Shown here piece by piece: positions 60,253 through 64,000 of a stretch of 64,000 nucleotides of DNA (its first letter is position 1; each line of letters begins with the position of its first letter). The stretch is taken from contig JABXGS010000189.1 in assembly GCA_016550425.1 (NCBI GenBank), forward strand, positions 1 to 64,000. The letters run 5' to 3'. The notes under the pieces are model-generated. The model was not told the DNA's origin. It was given only the letters and a program-made list of their open reading frames with translations, and did no database searches. The translations under genes were made by a program, and so were the position numbers. The stretch is from an archaeon. Lineage in GTDB: Archaea; Asgardarchaeota; Hermodarchaeia; Hermodarchaeales; Hermodarchaeaceae.

Positions 60253-61524
60253 CTATTCATAGCGCAAAGCCTTCACAGGATCAAGTTTCGCAGCTTTGCG
60301 TGCTGGGTAAAGCGCGAAGATAACACTAACAAGGATGGCAAATCCTACGGCGATGAAAATGGTTTCAATCGGTAAAACGGGGACGAGAGTAAAATTAGCG
60401 CTTCCGCTGAATCCGCTGAATCCGCCAAATCCTCCTCCACCTCCGCCTCCGAAATCTCCAAAGCCTCCGCTGAAGAGGGCGGGGAGCATCAATCCCATTC
60501 CATAGGCAAGCAGGAACCCCATCACAATTCCTACAATACCTCCGATGATTCCGAGCAGGACTGCTTCGGAGAGGAACTGGCTTAGGATAGTTCGATCTTT
60601 GGCTCCGAGAGCTTTCATGATTCCGATTTCACGGGTTCGCTCCATAACTGACACAAGCATGATGTTGAGAATTGAAATGCCAGCGACGAGTAAGGCAATA
60701 GATGCAATGGCCAGGAGAAAGATTTCCATAATGTCAAATATGCTTAACACGGTATTAATAATTGAACTTGGCACAAAAATGAGTACCTCATCATCAAAAG
60801 CGTCACTAATCTCATCAGCAACAGCGTCAGCTAGCGAAGGATCGGCAATGCGAACATGAATACTATCAATATTCTGTGTATCGAAAATCGTTTGATAAGT
60901 GTCTAAGGGAAGGAAGACGTTGCGATCGAAAGGAAGCATACCAAGAAACCCAACTTCCTCTAGAATTCCGCTTACAGTTAGAGAATAGTTGACGTAGGGG
61001 GAGCTAAAACCAAGTCGAACTTCCACTATGATGGTGTCTCCTGCGATGGCAATGGGATCATCTAAATAACCAATCACGCAGGTTTCATTTTCTCCAGGAT
61101 CTGGGTAATCACCACTAGAAAATGTCAAATGTGAACCGTATACTGCTTCAAGATCAGTGAAATTCAGACCAACAATCCGAGTACCTAGTGTGCCACCTGT
61201 TTCATTATACACGGTTGTGCTGGATTGTGAAAAAGGTAAGGTGGCCTCAACACCGGTAATATTTTGGATGTTATTAGTATCATTGATGGTAAATGTAGTG
61301 AATCCGCCGCTTCCAAAAATGCCACCTGGTAACACGGTGAGAATATCCATGGATAATCCTTCGGTGAGCTGGGTGGTCACTTGGGCTTCAAAGCCGCCAC
61401 CGAGGGCCGAAATTGAAACCACAGCCATGATACCCACAACAATACCTAAGGTTGTAAGGATGGTTCGGGTTTTTCGACGCCGCATGTTCGTAAATGATAA
61501 CCCTAGAATGTTTCGAAATTTCAT
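60253..61524 (-). CDS. ABC transporter permease (MacB/FtsX-type)
   Basis: A 423-residue membrane subunit with four helices: one at the N-terminus (about 24-46, after RRRKTRTILTTLG) and three at the end (about 265-300, 320-350, 390-412). Between them is an extracytoplasmic domain of about 200 residues. VMERTREIGIMKALGAK (about 293) is the FtsX-domain coupling motif and ALYPARKAAKLDPVKALRYE is the closing signature. A Gly/Phe-rich insert (FGDFGGGGGGGFGGFSGF, about 358) in the final loop is unusual. It overlaps the ATPase gene by 4 bases (ATGA). Exports a peptide, drug or lipid, by analogy to MacB. Confidence 0.88.
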   Translation of the reverse strand: MKFRNILGLSFTNMRRRKTRTILTTLGIVVGIMAVVSISALGGGFEAQVTTQLTEGLSMDILTVLPGGIFGSGGFTTFTINDTNNIQNITGVEATLPFSQSSTTVYNETGGTLGTRIVGLNFTDLEAVYGSHLTFSSGDYPDPGENETCVIGYLDDPIAIAGDTIIVEVRLGFSSPYVNYSLTVSGILEEVGFLGMLPFDRNVFLPLDTYQTIFDTQNIDSIHVRIADPSLADAVADEISDAFDDEVLIFVPSSIINTVLSIFDIMEIFLLAIASIALLVAGISILNIMLVSVMERTREIGIMKALGAKDRTILSQFLSEAVLLGIIGGIVGIVMGFLLAYGMGLMLPALFSGGFGDFGGGGGGGFGGFSGFSGSANFTLVPVLPIETIFIAVGFAILVSVIFALYPARKAAKLDPVKALRYE

Positions 61525-62297
61525 TGAATCACCTCCAGTCCTCCACCTGCACGTTCAGCAATGAATTCGCCATCTCTCATTTCGATGACGCGATCTGCCA
61601 CGGTTGTTAATCGTGTGTCATGACCTACCACGATGAAAGTAAGCCCTTGGGTCTTGTTTAGCTGACGAAGCAGAGAGATAATCTCGGCTCCCGTTTTGGT
61701 GTCCAGGTTTCCAGTGGGTTCATCTGCTAAGATAATCCGAGGATTATTTGAGAGGGCACGAGCAATAGCCACACGCTGCTGTTCACCACCACTTAATTCT
61801 GAAGGAACATGGCCTCGGCGTTCCCCAAGCCCGACGCGTGTAAGTAATTCCTGGACTCGTCGGTGTGCATTAGCCGATGGGACATCCGCAAACTTAAGGG
61901 GTAATTCGATATTCCCTTGGGCAGTGAGTTGGGGCATTAAATTAAAAAATTGGAAAATAAAGCCTACGCGTCTTAGTCGCACGTCTGCCAGTTGATTATG
62001 GTCTAGAGTGGAGAGATCAAGCCCCTCAACAAAGACTTGACCGGAAGTTGGCTTGTCTAATGCCCCTAATAAATGGAGGAGCGTAGATTTTCCGCTACCT
62101 GAAACTCCTAAAATTACCAAGAATTCGCCGGGGAGTACCTGAAGATTCACGTTTTTTACGGCGTTAACAGCAACAGGTCCCATCTCATAGGTTTTACAAA
62201 GATCTGTTGCTTCGATGATGTATCGGGAGGTGTGTGATTCGTAATCGAAAAGGGGGACTATTGCATCATCGGGTTGTGTTGATTGAGGTTCAGTCAT
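61521..62297 (-). CDS. ABC transporter ATPase (LolD/MacB-type)
   Basis: About 258 residues. All ABC motifs are intact: Walker [16 protein letters not shown] (about 59-73), signature [15 protein letters not shown] (about 161-175), Walker [12 protein letters not shown] (about 182-192) and the H-loop GHDTRL (about 213-218). This is the MacB/LolD class which drives FtsX-fold permeases; it pairs with the permease gene that overlaps its stop. The start at ATG 62297 has GGTGAG before it; GTG 62306 is the other option. It faces the PadR gene across a shared promoter region. Confidence 0.9.
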   Translation of the reverse strand: MTEPQSTQPDDAIVPLFDYESHTSRYIIEATDLCKTYEMGPVAVNAVKNVNLQVLPGEFLVILGVSGSGKSTLLHLLGALDKPTSGQVFVEGLDLSTLDHNQLADVRLRRVGFIFQFFNLMPQLTAQGNIELPLKFADVPSANAHRRVQELLTRVGLGERRGHVPSELSGGEQQRVAIARALSNNPRIILADEPTGNLDTKTGAEIISLLRQLNKTQGLTFIVVGHDTRLTTVADRVIEMRDGEFIAERAGGGLEVIQ

Positions 62298-62346
62298 GGA
62301 TCTCACCTATTGGGCGTGGTATGGATGAATCATGCTAATTGTGTCT

Positions 62347-62378
62347 TTAATTGACATGAAATTAACAAACACATATAA
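62347..62378 (+). promoter_or_regulatory. Leaderless TATA promoter of PadR gene and adjacent inverted repeat
   Basis: CATATAA (62372-62378) stands about 27 bases before ATG 62402, so the PadR transcript probably starts at or near its ATG. Seven bases upstream is the inverted repeat TTAATT-GACATGA-AATTAA (62347-62365). It lies between the PadR gene and the divergent ABC exporter (from 62297), a natural place for the regulator to bind. Confidence 0.6.
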
Positions 62379-62401
62379 GCTTTCGTAATTCATTATTGGA
62401 T

Positions 62402-62875
62402 ATGGCATTTGCGCCATTCTTTCAACGTCCAAAGGGCGTACTCCTACGCATTTCAATCCTTCGAATGCTCAGTGACGAACCGATGCATGGGTACCAGCTA
62501 ATGAAACAGATTGAAGAACAAACAGGAGGTGCCTGGATTCCCTCCCACTCACTCCTGTATAACACCCTGAGTAAGCTAGAAGAAGAACACTATGTGTTTA
62601 GTAAGAAGGATTTCAAAGGGGAAGTGGAGCGAACTATCTACTCTATAACCAAATCAGGCAAGAGCTATCTCAAGAAACAAGTGCAGCATATGGTGCAAAT
62701 GATTTCTCAAATGATGCAGACTGTCTCTGATCGTCCCTTTCAACAGATGCCGCGTATGTTGTTATCACAGTTGGAACCTGACGAGCGCAAGCGCTTTTTA
62801 CTCCAGATCAAAGACAACCTAAGGGCAACGCTCTTGGAAGTAGAGAAAGACTTAGCTGACCTTGAATCCAAGTGA
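62402..62875 (+). CDS. PadR-family transcriptional regulator
   Basis: About 157 residues. The PadR winged helix is at about 10-95: ISILRMLSDEPMHGYQLMKQIEEQ, SLLYNTLSKLEEEHYV and the wing with the basic pair before ERTIYSITKSGK. The C-terminal helix (about 100-157) mediates dimerisation. ATG 62402 is used, with a TATA box 27 bases upstream; TTG 62396 is also open. It is transcribed away from the MacB-type exporter genes and most likely represses them until the exported drug-like ligand is present. Confidence 0.85.
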   Translation: MAFAPFFQRPKGVLLRISILRMLSDEPMHGYQLMKQIEEQTGGAWIPSHSLLYNTLSKLEEEHYVFSKKDFKGEVERTIYSITKSGKSYLKKQVQHMVQMISQMMQTVSDRPFQQMPRMLLSQLEPDERKRFLLQIKDNLRATLLEVEKDLADLESK

Positions 62876-62898
62876 AATCAGGCATTTCAATTTTTTTT
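62873..62898 (+). terminator. Hairpin and T8 run at the end of the PadR gene
   Basis: TGAAAT (62873-62878) pairs with ATTTCA (62884-62889) around CAGGC, followed by T8 (62891-62898). The stem overlaps the stop codon of the PadR gene. Confidence 0.68.
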
Positions 62899-62966
62899 GG
62901 ATATCAAGATGAACCTTACCATAATAGTGGATAATTAACTAGATTTCCAATGCAAACAATCAGGCA

Positions 62967-63161
62967 CTATAAATCTTCAAATGGTGAACTACTGAGAGGT
63001 TCACGTGGAAATAAAACAGGGAGCCAAGGAAGAATGGCAAGCCCTCCTAATACAAGAAAGATGAGCAAAAGTGTGATAATCTTCTCATACGGTTGCAGGG
63101 CAGATGCAAAGAAAATCAACCAGATAACTGCGACTACAGGGAACATGGCTAGAAAGATCAA
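62967..63161 (-). CDS. Possible small membrane protein
   Basis: A 64-codon frame with two hydrophobic helices (MFPVVAVIWLIFFASA and IITLLLIFLVLGGLAI) and a short Pro-rich tail. The open frame continues upstream of the TTG start (63161) to a TAA, through a basic stretch (SRKSRLYASL), so the start is uncertain. No ribosome site or family recognised. It lies between convergent or tandem genes and could be real because of its membrane pattern. Confidence 0.4.
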   Translation of the reverse strand: MIFLAMFPVVAVIWLIFFASALQPYEKIITLLLIFLVLGGLAILPWLPVLFPREPLSSSPFEDL

Positions 63162-63294
63162 ACTTGCATAAAGTCTTGATTTCCGACTGATCTGTTTTTA
63201 TTCCTTCTCTTCCGTCTTAGTATCGCTCGTCGCAATCACTGTAATTAATTATGTCATCACCGATGGCGAGTCATTGATGGTTTTTTCGGAAAAG

Positions 63295-63882
63295 CTAGAA
63301 TTTAATCTCAACGGCTTCCAGTGAACACGTAGTGAAGAATTGTTTCCCTGTGTGTTGACAGGGACGAAACTTTGTGATGTCCCAGGTTTTTGAGAAATAA
63401 CCTTCAATGACGTGGGCGGCCATTATCTCTCCAACGATGAGGTCATGGTCACCGGCTTCGAAGGTTTTCCATACTTTGCACTCTAAATGGGCGACACATT
63501 CTTCGATGAGGGGAGCTTTCACCATTTTGGCTTTTCGAGCAGTGAGAGGAAGTTCAGCGAATTTATCAATATTTTTCCCACTCATGCGTCCAGCACGAAT
63601 GACTTTTTCTGCCATATCAAATGTGGGAATGTTAACGACGAATTCACCAGTTTCTTGGATAATTTTGTAGGAGAATCGCTCCTTTCGGATACTCATGGTT
63701 ATTAGAGGTGGATTTACGCTGGTGGGAATAATCCAAGCAATCGTCAACACATTGTTTTGCCCATCATTAGTTTTCGATGAGACCAATGCTGCATTATACG
63801 GGTGAAGCATATACAGGGATTGATTCAATGGAACCGTAACTTTCTCAGGCCCTTCAGACATTTCAGAACAACATCCATTCAT
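63295..63882 (-). CDS. Flavin reductase-like (FMN-binding split-barrel) protein
   Basis: A 195-residue protein of the flavin reductase/flavoredoxin family. The core reads LHPYNAALVSSKTNDGQNNV (about 26-45), TIAWIIPTSVNPPLITMSIR (about 47-66) and KIIQETGEFVVNIPTFDMA (about 73-91). It likely binds FMN and passes electrons in a redox pathway; specificity is not clear. The three Cys near the N-terminus (CC at 4-5 and later) are extra. ATG 63861 is an alternative start. No partner gene visible in the window. Confidence 0.8.
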   Translation of the reverse strand: MNGCCSEMSEGPEKVTVPLNQSLYMLHPYNAALVSSKTNDGQNNVLTIAWIIPTSVNPPLITMSIRKERFSYKIIQETGEFVVNIPTFDMAEKVIRAGRMSGKNIDKFAELPLTARKAKMVKAPLIEECVAHLECKVWKTFEAGDHDLIVGEIMAAHVIEGYFSKTWDITKFRPCQHTGKQFFTTCSLEAVEIKF

Positions 63883-64000
63883 ATTCGAAGCAGGCTATTT
63901 TTCAGAGCTTCGATGGTCTTCAATGAGTTGACTTTCGACATAAAAAGACATACCACTTACTAGAGCTTCGAAGCTCTGCAACGGTCATTTGATTTAGTGA
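63883..64000. other. Right-edge sequence with a 16-base palindrome
   Basis: No gene is recognised. AGAGCTTCGAAGCTCT at 63962-63977 is a perfect palindrome, and a second AGAGCTTCGA box occurs at 63905-63914. The pair could be operator boxes for the flavin reductase gene or the gene beyond the window. Confidence 0.4.

Noticed and set aside
1..64000. CRISPR arrays, insertion sequences, rRNA and tRNA genes
   Set aside because: No regularly spaced repeats, no transposase motifs and no cloverleaf-type T-loop sequence were recognised by reading; a covariance-model search (tRNAscan, Rfam) would settle this.

Overview
The window reads as archaeal chromosome. Several genes have A/T-rich TATA-like boxes about 25 bases before the start codon, giving probable leaderless starts, while others have GGAGGT/GGTGA-type ribosome sites. 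There is an acetyl-CoA decarbonylase/synthase gamma subunit (CdhE), many ArsR-like regulators, and surface proteins that end in a membrane anchor plus an Arg/Lys cluster. Gene content (helix-hairpin-helix DUF4332 proteins, a Yip1-type membrane protein, fused ArsR sensors, PGF-like C-terminal anchors) fits an Asgard archaeon, perhaps Thorarchaeia-like, but no rRNA, tRNA or universal marker is present, so this is a guess. Some genes look bacterial in type (NadK, the remnant of an aminoglycoside adenylyltransferase), which suggests import.

Layout. 1-13 kb: dual-specificity phosphatase, CDF metal exporter, lone cdhE, Yip1-like protein, NAD kinase, an AlkZ-like winged-helix protein, a decayed ANT(6)-type gene, and a two-gene operon with a 1643-residue protein made of two fused UvrA halves, translationally coupled to a toroid (prenyltransferase-like) protein. 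13-21 kb: small orphan proteins, a methyltransferase with a BtrH-like protein, two acetyltransferases, a GyrI-like protein beside an ArsR-GyrI fusion, an iron-sulfur flavoprotein and an ATC hydrolase homologue. 21-30 kb: MFS transporter, membrane methyltransferase, DinB-like protein, crotonase and acyl-CoA synthetase (acyl-CoA metabolism), methyltransferase, and two DUF4332-type proteins. 30-47 kb: repeat-rich surface protein, SpeD-like decarboxylase, methylmalonate-semialdehyde dehydrogenase, a TetR repressor facing two membrane methyltransferases across a clear operator, DUF885 protein, an alkyltransferase-like protein, an ArsR fusion, a coupled membrane-protein pair, a large surface protein, and an intact plus a decayed copy of a secreted amidotransferase-like gene. 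47.5-48.7 kb is a gene-poor stretch with coding-like remnants. 48-64 kb: secreted metalloprotease, membrane proteins, zinc-ribbon protein, MFS transporter, UlaG-like hydrolase, AlkD-like glycosylase, radical SAM protein, HTH regulator, and a MacB-type ABC exporter facing its likely PadR regulator.

Common threads. Proteins linked to alkylated or bulky DNA damage are unusually frequent: the AlkZ-like protein, the UvrA pseudo-dimer, a DinB-like protein, an alkyltransferase-like protein with PYWR in place of PCHR, an AlkD-like protein and an SplB-type radical SAM protein. They are scattered rather than in one operon. The second thread is local small-molecule sensing and export (ArsR, TetR and PadR regulators near transporters and ligand-binding domains). 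The third is gene decay: at least three recognisable pseudogenes. The strongest candidate for something undescribed is the UvrA pseudo-dimer with its coupled toroid partner. No CRISPR array, insertion sequence, rRNA or tRNA was recognised.
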